Source: Streptomyces sp. NBC_01446 (GTDB lineage: Bacteria > Actinomycetota > Actinomycetes > Streptomycetales > Streptomycetaceae). From it: a DNA stretch of 64,000 nucleotides. The notes under the pieces were generated by a model. The model was not told where the DNA came from. It did not search any database and saw nothing but the letters and a program-made list of their open reading frames with translations. The position numbers were made by a program, and so were the translations under genes. This document shows positions 8,340-17,134 of the stretch, piece after piece (positions within the stretch are counted from its first letter, which is position 1; each line of letters begins with the position of its first letter). Where the stretch lies: positions 7,274,501 to 7,338,500 of the forward strand of contig NZ_JAPEPO010000001.1 of assembly GCF_026340095.1 (NCBI RefSeq). Reading direction: 5' to 3'.

Positions 8340-9883
8340 CGAGCACGGCCCCCGCACGCCGCCTGCGCATCGGCATCGGCGGCATCGGCATCGAGTCCTC
8401 CACGTTCTGCCCGCACCGCTCCACCACGGACGATTTCCGGCAGACCCGCGGCCAGGACCTCCTCGACCGCTACACCTGGACCCGGCCCGACTCCGATCTC
8501 GCCGACGTGGTCGAGTGGGTGCCGCTGCTGCACGCGACCTCGCTGCCCGGCGGACCGGTCGAGGCGGAGTCGTACCTGGTCCTCAAGGACGAACTCGTCA
8601 CCCGCATACGCGAGGCGGGCCCCCTGGACGGCATGGTCTACGACATCCACGGCGCCATGAGCGTCATCGGCCTCACCGACGCCGAGGGCGACCTGACGGA
8701 CGCGGTCCGCGCCGCCCTCGACGCGCACGGCACCCGCCCGCTCCTGTCCGCCGCGATGGACCTGCACGGCAATGTCTCGCGCCGCTTCGCAGGCCCCTGC
8801 GATCTGCTGACGGCCCACCGCCTCGCCCCGCACGAGGACGCCTGGGACACCCGCGAGCGCGCCGCCCGCAACCTCGTACGCTGCCTGCGCGACGGCACGC
8901 GCCCGCACCGCGCCTGGGTCCAGGTCCCCGTCCTGCTGCCCGGCGAGAAGACCAGCACTCGTCTCGAACCCGCCAAGTCCCTCTACGCCTCGCTCGCCGA
9001 CATCGAGCGGAAGGACGGCATCCTCGACGCGGCGATGTGGGTCGGCTACGCCTGGGCCGACGAGCCGCGCTGCAAAGCCGCCATCGTCGTCACCGGCGAC
9101 GACGCCCAACTCGCCGCCGCGGAGGCCGAGAAGCTCGCCCGGCGCTACTGGGACGCCCGCAGGGACTTCGTCTTCGTCGGTCCGACCGGCAGCGCCCAGG
9201 AGTGCATCGAGAAGGCGGTCGCCTCCGACAAGCGCCCCTTCCTCATCAGTGACTCCGGCGACAACCCGACCGCGGGCGGCGCCGGTGACCTCGCGTACAT
9301 GCTGGGCGAGCTCCTCGCCAACGACGCCATCCGCACCGGCCGGGTCACGGCCGTGCACCCCGGCATCACCGACCCGGTCGCCGTGGCCCGCTGCTTCGAG
9401 GCGGGAGTGGGCGCCGAGGTCACCCTCGGCGTCGGCGGCAAGGTCGACGCCGGCCACGGCGGACCGTACGAACTCACCGGCACCGTCACGGCGTTGCAGC
9501 GCGCCACCGAGCAGAAGGACCGGGCCGAGGGCGGCGCGTACGACCGCGGCGTCGACATGGCGGCCGTGCGCGTCGGCGGACTCACCGTCGTCCTCGTGGA
9601 GCGCCGCAAACCGTTCCACACGCTCGCCGACTTCACGGGCCCCGCGGAGGGCGGCCTCGGCGTCGACCCGCGCACGTACGACCTGGTCGTCGTCAAGATC
9701 GGCTATCTGGAGCCCGAACTCCACGACCTGGCCGCCGACTGGCTGCTCGCCCTCACCCCGGGCGGCGTCGACCAGGACCTCCTGCGCCTGGGCCACCACC
9801 GGGTCGAGCGGCCGCTGTACCCGTTCGACGACGACGCGTACGCGGACGGGCCGGGCCCCGACCTCACGGCCACGCTCCTGTAG
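8336..9883 (+). CDS. M81 family metallopeptidase (MlrC/microcystinase C-like)
   Basis: The 515-residue protein is full length for the family. It carries the zinc-site segments YDIHGAMSV and AMDLHGNVSRR, plus the downstream APHEDAWDTRERA, and the C-terminal MlrC domain with ISDSGDNPTAGGAGD. MlrC cleaves the linear products of microcystin; most homologues in soil bacteria act on unknown peptides or amides and are often linked to dipeptide ABC transporters. The decayed transporter ATPase at 6015-6897 fits this linkage. It is coupled to the upstream ROK regulator through a four-base overlap. Confidence 0.88.
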   Translation: MTSTAPARRLRIGIGGIGIESSTFCPHRSTTDDFRQTRGQDLLDRYTWTRPDSDLADVVEWVPLLHATSLPGGPVEAESYLVLKDELVTRIREAGPLDGMVYDIHGAMSVIGLTDAEGDLTDAVRAALDAHGTRPLLSAAMDLHGNVSRRFAGPCDLLTAHRLAPHEDAWDTRERAARNLVRCLRDGTRPHRAWVQVPVLLPGEKTSTRLEPAKSLYASLADIERKDGILDAAMWVGYAWADEPRCKAAIVVTGDDAQLAAAEAEKLARRYWDARRDFVFVGPTGSAQECIEKAVASDKRPFLISDSGDNPTAGGAGDLAYMLGELLANDAIRTGRVTAVHPGITDPVAVARCFEAGVGAEVTLGVGGKVDAGHGGPYELTGTVTALQRATEQKDRAEGGAYDRGVDMAAVRVGGLTVVLVERRKPFHTLADFTGPAEGGLGVDPRTYDLVVVKIGYLEPELHDLAADWLLALTPGGVDQDLLRLGHHRVERPLYPFDDDAYADGPGPDLTATLL

Positions 9884-9905
9884 GCGCGCTTCCGCCGGCG
9901 CGCCT
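9882..9905. terminator. Hairpin terminator overlapping the M81 stop codon
   Basis: AGGCGCGC (9882-9889) pairs perfectly with GCGCGCCT (9898-9905) around an eight-base loop; the stop TAG at 9881-9883 lies in the first arm. It separates the ROK-M81 operon from the L31 gene. Confidence 0.6.
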
Positions 9906-10019
9906 GTGCGAACCGGCAGCGGACGGAGTCGCGGAGCGGACGCTTCCGGGTGAGGCTGGAGAGGCCCGTACCGGCCGTGGACGAGCCGGTGCGCTGAACC
10001 GCGCGCTGAAGGAGACACT

Positions 10020-10274
10020 ATGCAGCAGGACAAACAGCCCGCCTACGGCCCTGTGGTGTTCCGTGACCGGTCGGCGGGCTATGCCTTTCTGACCCGCTCG
10101 ACGGCCGCCAGCGACGAGACGATCGAGTGGGACGACGGCGAGACCTACCCCGTCGTCGACGTCGAGATCTCCTCCGAGTCGCACCCCTTCTACACGGGCA
10201 AGGCGCGGGTGGTCGACGCCGAGGGGCAGGTCGCCAAGTTCGAGAAGCGGTACGGCGAGCAGGACAAGGGCTGA
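10020..10274 (+). CDS. rpmE2: 50S ribosomal protein L31, type B
   Basis: The 84-residue protein matches type B L31 (YGPVVFRDRSAGYAFLTRST, ISSESHPFYTGKARVVDAEGQVAKFEKRYG). It has no CXXC pairs and so is the zinc-free form, used when zinc is scarce in place of the Cys-containing L31. AAGGAG at 10009-10014 places the start at ATG 10020. In other actinomycetes this paralogue is under Zur control; no clear Zur palindrome was recognised here. It stands alone between a terminator and the convergent old yellow enzyme gene. Confidence 0.95.
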   Translation: MQQDKQPAYGPVVFRDRSAGYAFLTRSTAASDETIEWDDGETYPVVDVEISSESHPFYTGKARVVDAEGQVAKFEKRYGEQDKG

Positions 10275-10312
10275 GCGCCCCTGCGCCCGACTGACCGCCG
10301 TACCGCTGGGGC

Positions 10313-11392
10313 TCAGACCGAGCGGTGGTACTGGTCCGGCACGTGCACGTCCCCGCCGAGCTCGCGCGCCGCCGAGCGCGCCCACGACGGGCTGCGCAGG
10401 AGCTCACGGCCGAGCAGGACGGCGTCGGCCTCGCCGTTGGCGAGGATCTTCTCGGCCTGCTCCACGTCGGTGATGAGGCCGACGGCGGCCACGGCCAGCT
10501 CCGTCTCGGCCTTCACGCGCGCGGCGAAGGGGACCTGGTAGCCGGGGCCGACCGGGATGCGCACGCCGGACGCGTTGCCGCCGGTCGAGACGTCGAGCAG
10601 ATCGACGCCGTGCTCCTTGAGCAGGGTCGCGAGGCGCACGGTCTCCTCGGGCGTCCAGCCGTTCTCCTCCAGCCAGTCGGTGGCGGAGATACGGAAGAAG
10701 AGCGGCTTGTCGTCGGGCCACACGGCGCGGACCGCGTCGACGACCTCGAGGGCGAAGCGCACCCGGTTGTCGAAGGGGCCGCCGTACTCGTCCGTGCGGA
10801 CGTTGGAGTGCGGCGAGAGGAACTGGCCGATCAGGTAGCCGTGCGCGCCGTGGATCTCGGCGACCTCGAAGCCCGCGTCCAGGGCGCGGCGGGCGCCGTC
10901 GGCGAACTGGGCGACGATCTCGCGGATCCGCTCCACGGTGAGCTCGGCCGGGGCGGGGTGCTTGTCGTCGAAGGCGAGCGGGCTCGGCGCGACCGAGTCC
11001 CAGCCGTGCGCGTCGGCTCCGACGGGGCCGCCGCCCTTCCAGGGGCGGTCGGTCGACGCCTTGCGGCCCGCGTGCCCGAGCTGGATGCCCGGGACGGTGC
11101 CGTGCGCCTTGAGGAAGGCGGTGATCCGGCGGAACGCCTCGACCTGCGTGTCGTTCCAGATCCCGAGGTCGTACGGGCTGATGCGGCCCTCGGGGCTGAC
11201 ACCGGTGGCCTCGACGATGATGAGGCCCGTCCCGCCGGCGGCGCGGGCCGCGTAGTGCGCGAAGTGCCAGTCGTTCGGGGCGCCGGTGTCCGGGCCCTCG
11301 GGGGCGGCGCTGTACTGACACATCGGCGGCATCCAGACCCGGTTGGGGATGGTCAGCGACCGAAGGGTGTAGGGCTCGAACAGCGCGCTCAC
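10313..11392 (-). CDS. NADH:flavin oxidoreductase, old yellow enzyme family (YqjM-like)
   Basis: The 359-residue FMN TIM-barrel protein begins SALFEPYTLRSLTIPNRVWMPPMCQYSA, where the Cys is typical of the YqjM/thermophilic subgroup. It continues with GIQLGHAGRKAS, the substrate-binding pair EIHGAHGYLIGQFLSPHSNVRTDEYGG and the FMN-phosphate segment ADAVLLGRELLRSPSW. It reduces activated alkenes (enones, nitroalkenes) with NAD(P)H. It is transcribed away from an ArsR-type regulator, with two matching operators between them, one of which overlaps the predicted -10 region of this gene. Confidence 0.93.
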   Translation of the reverse strand: MSALFEPYTLRSLTIPNRVWMPPMCQYSAAPEGPDTGAPNDWHFAHYAARAAGGTGLIIVEATGVSPEGRISPYDLGIWNDTQVEAFRRITAFLKAHGTVPGIQLGHAGRKASTDRPWKGGGPVGADAHGWDSVAPSPLAFDDKHPAPAELTVERIREIVAQFADGARRALDAGFEVAEIHGAHGYLIGQFLSPHSNVRTDEYGGPFDNRVRFALEVVDAVRAVWPDDKPLFFRISATDWLEENGWTPEETVRLATLLKEHGVDLLDVSTGGNASGVRIPVGPGYQVPFAARVKAETELAVAAVGLITDVEQAEKILANGEADAVLLGRELLRSPSWARSAARELGGDVHVPDQYHRSV

Positions 11393-11434
11393 GGCAGACT
11401 CCTATACGTTCACGACGGGCGTGGCGGGTCCTCG

Positions 11435-11484
11435 TACGATAGGCATCGTAGTACGGCGCCTGTCAAACTACGACGGGTCTCGTA
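11435..11484. promoter_or_regulatory. Two identical-format operators and divergent promoters between OYE and arsR-type genes
   Basis: TACGA-N6-TCGTA occurs at 11435-11450 and again at 11469-11484. Rightward, CTGTCA (11460-11465) and TACAAT (11483-11488), 17 apart, make a promoter for the regulator, and the second operator fills its spacer. Leftward, TTGACA (11466-11461) and TATCGT, about 19 apart, would serve the old yellow enzyme, and the first operator covers its -10. The layout fits one repressor shutting both genes. Confidence 0.7.
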
Positions 11485-11558
11485 CAATGGGCCTGACGCA
11501 ACAGCAACGCACCCGACCACCCCCATCCGCACACCGGGCCGAACGAAGTGGAGCCGCC

Positions 11559-11948
11559 GTGACGACCGCCGCACCGAGCAGCAGGGCGCTTGCTCACCCC
11601 ACGCGTGACGAGATCCGCCTGGAGTCGGTGCTGCACGCGCTCGCCGACCCGATGCGCCTGCGGGTGGTGCGGGAGCTGGCGGAGGAGGGCGAGAACAGCG
11701 AGCTCTCCTGTTCCCACTTCGTCCTCCCGGTCACGAAGTCGACCACCACGCACCACTTCCGCGTCCTGCGCGAGAGCGGCGTGATCCGGCAGATCTACCG
11801 GGGCACCGCCAAGATGAGCGTGCTGCGCCGCGCCGACCTCGACGTACTCTTCCCCGGCCTTCTCGACAGCGTCCTCGCGGCGGCCGCCCGGCAGGACGAC
11901 CGGCTAGGCGACGGGGGATCCGAGGGTGCCGGCGGCCTCGGGGGCTGA
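11559..11948 (+). CDS. ArsR-family helix-turn-helix regulator
   Basis: The 129-residue protein holds the winged helix LHALADPMRLRVVRELAEEGE followed by SCSHFVLPVTKSTTTHHFRVLRESGVIRQIYRGTAKMSVLRRADLDVLFPGLL. The recognition helix is KSTTTHHFRVL. There is no ELCVCDL metal motif, so it is not an arsenic sensor; one Cys at SCSHF could be reactive with electrophiles. GTG 11559 was chosen over the in-frame ATG 11487 because 11487 falls in the promoter. The 3' end overlaps the convergent permease gene by 45 bases. It probably represses itself and the old yellow enzyme. Confidence 0.85.
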   Translation: MTTAAPSSRALAHPTRDEIRLESVLHALADPMRLRVVRELAEEGENSELSCSHFVLPVTKSTTTHHFRVLRESGVIRQIYRGTAKMSVLRRADLDVLFPGLLDSVLAAAARQDDRLGDGGSEGAGGLGG

Positions 11949-13265
11949 ACGCCCGCTTCCCGGAAGGTGGTTGAACAGCAGGTTGAGTGTGATCGCCGTG
12001 ATGCAGCCCGCGCTGATCCCGCTGTCCATGACCGTCTGGAACCAGTCGGGGAACTTGGCGTAGATCCCGGGCACGCCCACCGGAAGCACCCCGATCGCCA
12101 CCGACACGGCGACGACGGTCAGGTTGTGGTTGCCGGCGAAGTCGACCCGGGCCAGCGTCCGCACGCCGCTCGCCGCGACCGTACCGAACATGACCAGGCC
12201 CGCACCGCCGAGCACCGGCGCCGGGATCGCGGCGACGACCGCGCCCAGCTTGGGCAGCAGGCCGAGCAGCACCAGAATCCCGCCCGCCGTGGCGACGACC
12301 CAGCGGCTGCGCACCCGTGTCATGCCCACAAGCCCGACGTTCTGCGCGAAGGCGGTGTACGGGAACGTGTTGAACACGCCGCCGAGGACCGTGGAGAGGC
12401 CGTCCGCGCGCAGGCCGTCCGCCAGTGAGCGCGGCTGGACGGGCCGCCCCGTCATCTCGCCCACCGCGATGAAGTCCCCCGTGGTCTCGGTCATCGTCAC
12501 CAGGGCCACGATCAGCATCGACACGATCGCCGCGCCGTGGAGCGTCGGCGTACCGAAGTGGAACGGCGTGCTGATCCCCACCCAGTGCGCGTCACCGACA
12601 CCGCCGAAGTCCGTGAAACCGGTGGGCACGGCGACGGCCGTGCCGACGACGATGCCGGCGAGCACGGCGACGCGGCTCAGGAACGGCGGCGCGAAGCGCT
12701 GCACCGCGAGGACCATCACGAGGACGAACGCCGCCAGCGCGACGTTCTTCGGGGCGCCGAAGTCCTTCGAACCCGCGCCGCCCGCAACCCAGTTGCCCGC
12801 CACCGGCAGCAGCGAGACGCCGATGATCAGGATGACCGTGCCGGTGACCAGCGGCGGGAAGAAGCGCAGCAGCCTGCCGAAGACCGACGCGAGCAGCATC
12901 ATCGCGAGCCCGGCGACGATCACCGCCCCGTAGATCGCGGGCAGCCCGCCGCCCGTCGTGCCGATGATCACCATCGGCGAGACGGCGGCGAACGTACAGC
13001 CCTGGACGATCGGCAGCCGCACGCCGAACCGCCACACCCCGACGCACTGGATCAGCGTCGCGATGCCGCACACCAGCAGATCCGCGGTGATGAGATACGC
13101 GAGGTCGGCGGGCGACAGCTTCATCGCGCCGCCCACGATCAGCGGCACGGCCACCGCGCCCGCGTACATGGCGAGCACGTGCTGAAGGCCGAACGCGGCC
13201 AGCTGCCGCACGGGCAGCACCTCGTCGACGGGGTGGACGGACGGTGGGACAGCCGGATCTGCCAT
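11904..13265 (-). CDS. Uracil/xanthine/uric acid permease (NCS2 family)
   Basis: The 453-residue protein has about 14 hydrophobic segments. It carries NCS2 hallmarks: QHVLAMYAGAVAVPLIVG at the start, the VQGCTFAAVSPMVIIG strand, MTETTGDFIAVGEMTGRP (the ETTGD motif that binds the base), and GLSTVLGGVFNTFPYTAFAQNVGLVGMT. It imports xanthine, uric acid or uracil with protons or sodium across the cytoplasmic membrane. ATG 13265 follows TTGGAG. The last 45 bases overlap the end of the ArsR-type gene on the other strand. The exact base cannot be told from sequence. Confidence 0.9.
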   Translation of the reverse strand: MADPAVPPSVHPVDEVLPVRQLAAFGLQHVLAMYAGAVAVPLIVGGAMKLSPADLAYLITADLLVCGIATLIQCVGVWRFGVRLPIVQGCTFAAVSPMVIIGTTGGGLPAIYGAVIVAGLAMMLLASVFGRLLRFFPPLVTGTVILIIGVSLLPVAGNWVAGGAGSKDFGAPKNVALAAFVLVMVLAVQRFAPPFLSRVAVLAGIVVGTAVAVPTGFTDFGGVGDAHWVGISTPFHFGTPTLHGAAIVSMLIVALVTMTETTGDFIAVGEMTGRPVQPRSLADGLRADGLSTVLGGVFNTFPYTAFAQNVGLVGMTRVRSRWVVATAGGILVLLGLLPKLGAVVAAIPAPVLGGAGLVMFGTVAASGVRTLARVDFAGNHNLTVVAVSVAIGVLPVGVPGIYAKFPDWFQTVMDSGISAGCITAITLNLLFNHLPGSGRSAPEAAGTLGSPVA

Positions 13266-13423
13266 GGGCACTCCAAGGGGATGTCGGAACGCGAACGTGG
13301 GTGCGGGGTGTGGACAGCACGAGACCGTAGGGGGCTTAAACGATTTGTTGATTTCGCGTCTGTTGCCGGAATGTGTCGTGCTTCCCGGGCGCCCCCGCGT
13401 CAGCGCGTATCGCCGCTCAGGCG

Positions 13424-14773
13424 CTACGTCGTCCCGTCGCGGGCCGCCGCCAGCAGGCCCGCCCAGTCCGGGATCTTCACCGGGCCGCGCCCCAGAGAGC
13501 GGCCCAGCTCCGCCTCCGCGCGCTCGATCGCGAGCCACCCGGGCCACTCGACGGCCGCGCAGCCCGCCGCGCGGAGCCCGCGGAGCGCGTCACCAGGAAC
13601 GTCCCGGGCGGTCAGCGCGGCGGCGTCGTCGAGCAGTGACTGCGCGGTCTCCTTGGCGCACGGGCGGTTGGTGCCGATCACGCCCGTCGGGCCGCGCTTG
13701 ATCCAGCCCGCGACGTACTCGCCGGGCGAGACCTCACCCGCCCGTAGGACGCGCCCCTCGCGATGCGGCACGGTTGCGGTGGCCTCGTCGAACGGCAGCC
13801 CGTCCAGGGGTACTCCGCGGTATCCCACCGACCGCAGGACGAGCTGCGCGTCGATGTCGTCGAACCGGACGGTGCCGCTCACGCCTCCCGAGCCGTCCGG
13901 CGCGGTGTGCTCGAACCGCACGCCCGACACCCGGCCCGCTGCCCCCTCCAGGAGCGCCGCCGGCCGCTGGAAGAAACGCAGATGGATGCGACGGGGGAGA
14001 CTCGGCGACGGGCGCTCGGCCCAGCCGCGCAGCACCTCGACGTTCCGCCGGTTCGCCGCAGGCAGCCCCGACGGGTCGGTATAAGCGGGATCGAGCGCCA
14101 GCTCGGCCGGATCCACGACCACTTCGACCCCGGGAAGCGTGCCGAGCTCACGCAGCTCCTTGGTCGTGAAGCGTGCCTGCGAAGGGCCGCGCCGCCCCAC
14201 CATGTACACGTCCCGCACCCGGCTGTCGGCCAGTGCGCCGAGCGCCGCCTGCGGCATGTCGGTGGGCGCCAGCTCGGCCGCGCCGCGGGCCAGGATCCGG
14301 GTGACGTCCACGGCGACGTTGCCCACGCCGATGACGACGGCCGACTCCACGCCCCGCACGAACCCCTCGGCCACCGCGTCCGGATGCGCGCTGTACCAGG
14401 AGACGAAATCGGTCGCCGACCAGCTGCCCAACAGATCCTCGCCCGGTACGCCCAGATGGCGGTCGGTGGCGGCGCCCACGCAGTACACGACCGCGTGGTA
14501 CATCTCCAGGAGCCGGTCGGGCGGCAGGCCGGGGCCGATCTCGACACCGCCGACGAAGCGGACGCGCTCGTGCTCCAGGACCGTACGCAGATTGTTCTGC
14601 AGCGACTTGATCTTCTCGTGGTCCGGTGCCACGCCGTAGCGCACCAGGCCGTACGGGCAGGGGAGCCGGTCGAGGACGTCCACGTGGACGTCCGGCACCC
14701 GCTCCTGCTGGACCAGGCTCTGCGCGGTGTACACCCCGCTCGGCCCCGATCCCACAACGGCGACGCGCAGCAC
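13424..14773 (-). CDS. FAD-dependent NADPH-ferredoxin reductase (FprA/adrenodoxin reductase-like)
   Basis: The 449-residue protein begins with the FAD-binding fold LRVAVVGSGPSGVYTAQSLV. It continues PYGLVRYGVAPDHEKIKSLQNNL, the diagnostic stretch of adrenodoxin-reductase-type enzymes, then the NADP fold VVIGVGNVAVDVTRIL and the C-terminal GWIKRGPTGVIGTNRPCAKETAQSLL. It passes electrons from NADPH to ferredoxins serving P450s and similar enzymes. No ferredoxin or P450 gene is adjacent. Length and motif order are normal. Confidence 0.92.
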   Translation of the reverse strand: MLRVAVVGSGPSGVYTAQSLVQQERVPDVHVDVLDRLPCPYGLVRYGVAPDHEKIKSLQNNLRTVLEHERVRFVGGVEIGPGLPPDRLLEMYHAVVYCVGAATDRHLGVPGEDLLGSWSATDFVSWYSAHPDAVAEGFVRGVESAVVIGVGNVAVDVTRILARGAAELAPTDMPQAALGALADSRVRDVYMVGRRGPSQARFTTKELRELGTLPGVEVVVDPAELALDPAYTDPSGLPAANRRNVEVLRGWAERPSPSLPRRIHLRFFQRPAALLEGAAGRVSGVRFEHTAPDGSGGVSGTVRFDDIDAQLVLRSVGYRGVPLDGLPFDEATATVPHREGRVLRAGEVSPGEYVAGWIKRGPTGVIGTNRPCAKETAQSLLDDAAALTARDVPGDALRGLRAAGCAAVEWPGWLAIERAEAELGRSLGRGPVKIPDWAGLLAAARDGTT

Positions 14774-14869
14774 GGCGGACTCCTTCCGCAGGCCCGACGG
14801 ACTTCCAGCATGACACCGAGGGGGCCGGGCCGGGAGGGTGTGACGCGCACGGAGCTCACGCGTCGGGCA

Positions 14870-15514
14870 TCACGACATCTTCCGCATGCGCCCGATCTCG
14901 GCCGTCTGCTGCGCGATCACGTCGTTCGCCATCTCCTCGATCTGGACGTTGTTCCCCTCGGACAGCACGTCTGTCGCCATGGTGACCGCCCCGGTGTGAT
15001 GCGTGATCATCAGCTTCAGGAAGAGCTCGTCGAAGGCCGCGCCGTGCGCCGCGCGCAATGTCTTCAGCTGTGCCTCGGTCGCCATCCCCGGCATCGCCTC
15101 GTGCCCGTGGTGCCCGCCGCTCTCGCGTTCTCTGCCGTGGGAGTTGAGCCAGCCCTCCATGGCCCCGACCTCCGGGCCCTGTGCCGCGGCGATGCGCTCC
15201 GCGAGGCGCTTGACCTGGCCCGACTCGGCTCGCTTCGGGGCGAGTTCGGTCATCTGGAGGGCCTGTGTGTGATGCGCGATCATCATCTGCGCGTAGCTGA
15301 AGTCGGCCGAGTTGGGGCTGTCGTCCGGCTTGCGCTTCTGCGCGTCCTCGGCCGACAGCGTCTCGGCGCCCTCGCCCGGCTTGCCCGGCGCGATCACCGA
15401 AGGACCGGGGTGCGCGCGGGAGTTGGCGTCAGCGCCCCCGCCGTCCGACGCCGTGTCACAGCCGCCGAGTACGAGCGCGGCGACCGCGGCCGTCAACGGC
15501 AGAACAACTTTCAT
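14870..15514 (-). CDS. DUF305 family lipoprotein
   Basis: The 214-residue precursor has a lipobox (AVAALVLGGCDTASDGG), so the mature protein is anchored by Cys to the outer face of the membrane. Two DUF305 units follow, each with a His-rich helix: FSYAQMMIAHHTQALQMTELA and LFLKLMITHHTGAVTMATDVL. A His/Gly/Met stretch (SGGHHGHEAMPGMA) lies between them, suggesting metal (possibly copper) binding. ATG 15514 is chosen because it gives a compact signal peptide; an in-frame ATG at 15547 exists. It is divergent from the secreted LVIVD protein. Confidence 0.85.
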   Translation of the reverse strand: MKVVLPLTAAVAALVLGGCDTASDGGGADANSRAHPGPSVIAPGKPGEGAETLSAEDAQKRKPDDSPNSADFSYAQMMIAHHTQALQMTELAPKRAESGQVKRLAERIAAAQGPEVGAMEGWLNSHGRERESGGHHGHEAMPGMATEAQLKTLRAAHGAAFDELFLKLMITHHTGAVTMATDVLSEGNNVQIEEMANDVIAQQTAEIGRMRKMS

Positions 15515-15631
15515 GACGAGTACGTTGCCATCTGTTGATCTGTGCATGAGGAAGACGATACTCGTGGGGGTCCGTGCTCCGCTCCCGCATGAACGGGGGA
15601 AGCGGGGAAGTCATCGACGAGGGAGACAGCA

Positions 15632-17134
15632 GTGACCCTGTTGAACGAGTCCCGAACGCGCCGCAGACGCCTGGGAGTTGCCGCGACCGCGGCCGGGCTG
15701 CTGGCCGCGCTGCTCATGGCCGCTCCGGCGGCGGCGACCCCCGACCCGGGCGACGCCCCGGCCAAGGCCGAGCGGCTCTCGAAGAGCGTGGCGGCCGACA
15801 CCCGGGCGGCGATCGCGAACGGCGACATACCCGCCCAGGACGAGGTCGTCCACTCCGACAACATCGAACATCTCGCCAACATCCCCAAGGACGTCCTGCC
15901 CGGCATCAACTCGGACCTCGCGTTCCAGGGCAAGTACGCCTTCGCGGGGAACTACGACGGCTTCCGCATCTTCGACATCAGCAACCCGAAGGCGCCGAAG
16001 ACCGTCGCGCAGGTCCTGTGCCCCGGATCGCAGAACGACATCTCCGTCTCCGGCGACCTGCTCTTCCTGTCGACCGACTCGTCGCGCAGCGACAACTCCT
16101 GTGCCAGCACCACGCAGCCCGCCACGGAGAAGTCCTCCTGGGAGGGCATGAAGGTCTTCGACATCAGCGACAAGAAGAACCCGAAGTACGTCGCAGCCGT
16201 CGAGACCGCCTGCGGCTCGCACACGCACACGCTGGTCCCGGAGAAGAAGAACGTCTACGTGTACGTCTCGTCGTACTCGCCGAACGCGACGTTCCCGGAC
16301 TGCCAGCCGCCGCACGACGGGATCTCGATCATCAAGGTGCCGCGCAAGGCACCCGAGAAGGCGGCGATGGTCAACTTCCCCGTCCTGTTCCCCGGTGAGG
16401 GACCCGACGGCGGCGGCAACCCCGGCGGGCCCACCAACCCGGGCGTCTCCAAGACCACCGGCTGCCACGACATCACGGTCCTGCCCTCCAAGGACCTGGC
16501 CGCCGGAGCCTGCATGGGCGACGGCATCCTGTTCTCCATCAAGGATCCCGAGAACCCCAAGGTCATCGACCAGGTCGAGGACAACACCAACTTCGCGTTC
16601 TGGCACTCGGCGACGTTCAACCAGAAGGCCGACAAGGTCGTCTTCACGGACGAGCTGGGCGGCGGCGGGGCGGCCACCTGCAACGAGGCCGTCGGGCCGG
16701 ACCGCGGCGCCGACGGCATCTACGCCATCGTCGGCAAGGGCGACCACCGCAAGCTGGTCTTCAAGAACTACTTCAAGATCCCCCGCCACCAGGCGGACAC
16801 CGAGAACTGCGTGGCCCACAACGGCTCGCTGATCCCCGTCAAGGGCAAGGACATCATGGTCCAGGCCTGGTACCAGGGCGGCGTCTCGGTCTGGGACTTC
16901 ACCGACTCCTCGAAGCCCAAGGAGATCGGCTACTTCGAGCGCGGTCCGCTCACCACGGACACCCTCCAGGTGGGCGGTGCCTGGTCCGCGTACTACTACA
17001 ACGGCTACATCTACTCGAACGACATCGCCAAGGGCTTCGACGTCCTGAAGCTCAGCGACCGGCGCACCGACCCGGCCGAGCGAGTCCGCACGGGCGAGCT
17101 GAACGTCCAGACGCAGCCGGACTACTTCGACTGA
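15632..17134 (+). CDS. Secreted LVIVD-repeat protein
   Basis: The 500-residue protein starts with an Arg-rich signal peptide (RTRRRRLGVAATAAGLLAALLMAAPAAA), with twin arginines and a probable AAA cleavage site near residue 36. The mature part has repeated units of the form FRIFDISNPKAPKTVAQV, MKVFDISDKKNPKYVAAV and VSVWDFTDSSKPKEIGYF, the LVIVD propeller repeat. Cys pairs (CPGSQ, SC, CGSH, CQPP, CHD, CMGD) fit extracellular disulfides. GTG 15632 has GAGGGAGA upstream. The function of this actinomycete family is unknown. It converges on and overlaps the TetR gene by 13 bases. Confidence 0.85.
   Translation: MTLLNESRTRRRRLGVAATAAGLLAALLMAAPAAATPDPGDAPAKAERLSKSVAADTRAAIANGDIPAQDEVVHSDNIEHLANIPKDVLPGINSDLAFQGKYAFAGNYDGFRIFDISNPKAPKTVAQVLCPGSQNDISVSGDLLFLSTDSSRSDNSCASTTQPATEKSSWEGMKVFDISDKKNPKYVAAVETACGSHTHTLVPEKKNVYVYVSSYSPNATFPDCQPPHDGISIIKVPRKAPEKAAMVNFPVLFPGEGPDGGGNPGGPTNPGVSKTTGCHDITVLPSKDLAAGACMGDGILFSIKDPENPKVIDQVEDNTNFAFWHSATFNQKADKVVFTDELGGGGAATCNEAVGPDRGADGIYAIVGKGDHRKLVFKNYFKIPRHQADTENCVAHNGSLIPVKGKDIMVQAWYQGGVSVWDFTDSSKPKEIGYFERGPLTTDTLQVGGAWSAYYYNGYIYSNDIAKGFDVLKLSDRRTDPAERVRTGELNVQTQPDYFD

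Noticed and set aside
7664..10033. Long minus-strand open frame opposite the M81 gene
   Set aside because: It mirrors the M81 gene, shows no motif, and has low-complexity Val/Gly/Arg/Asp composition.
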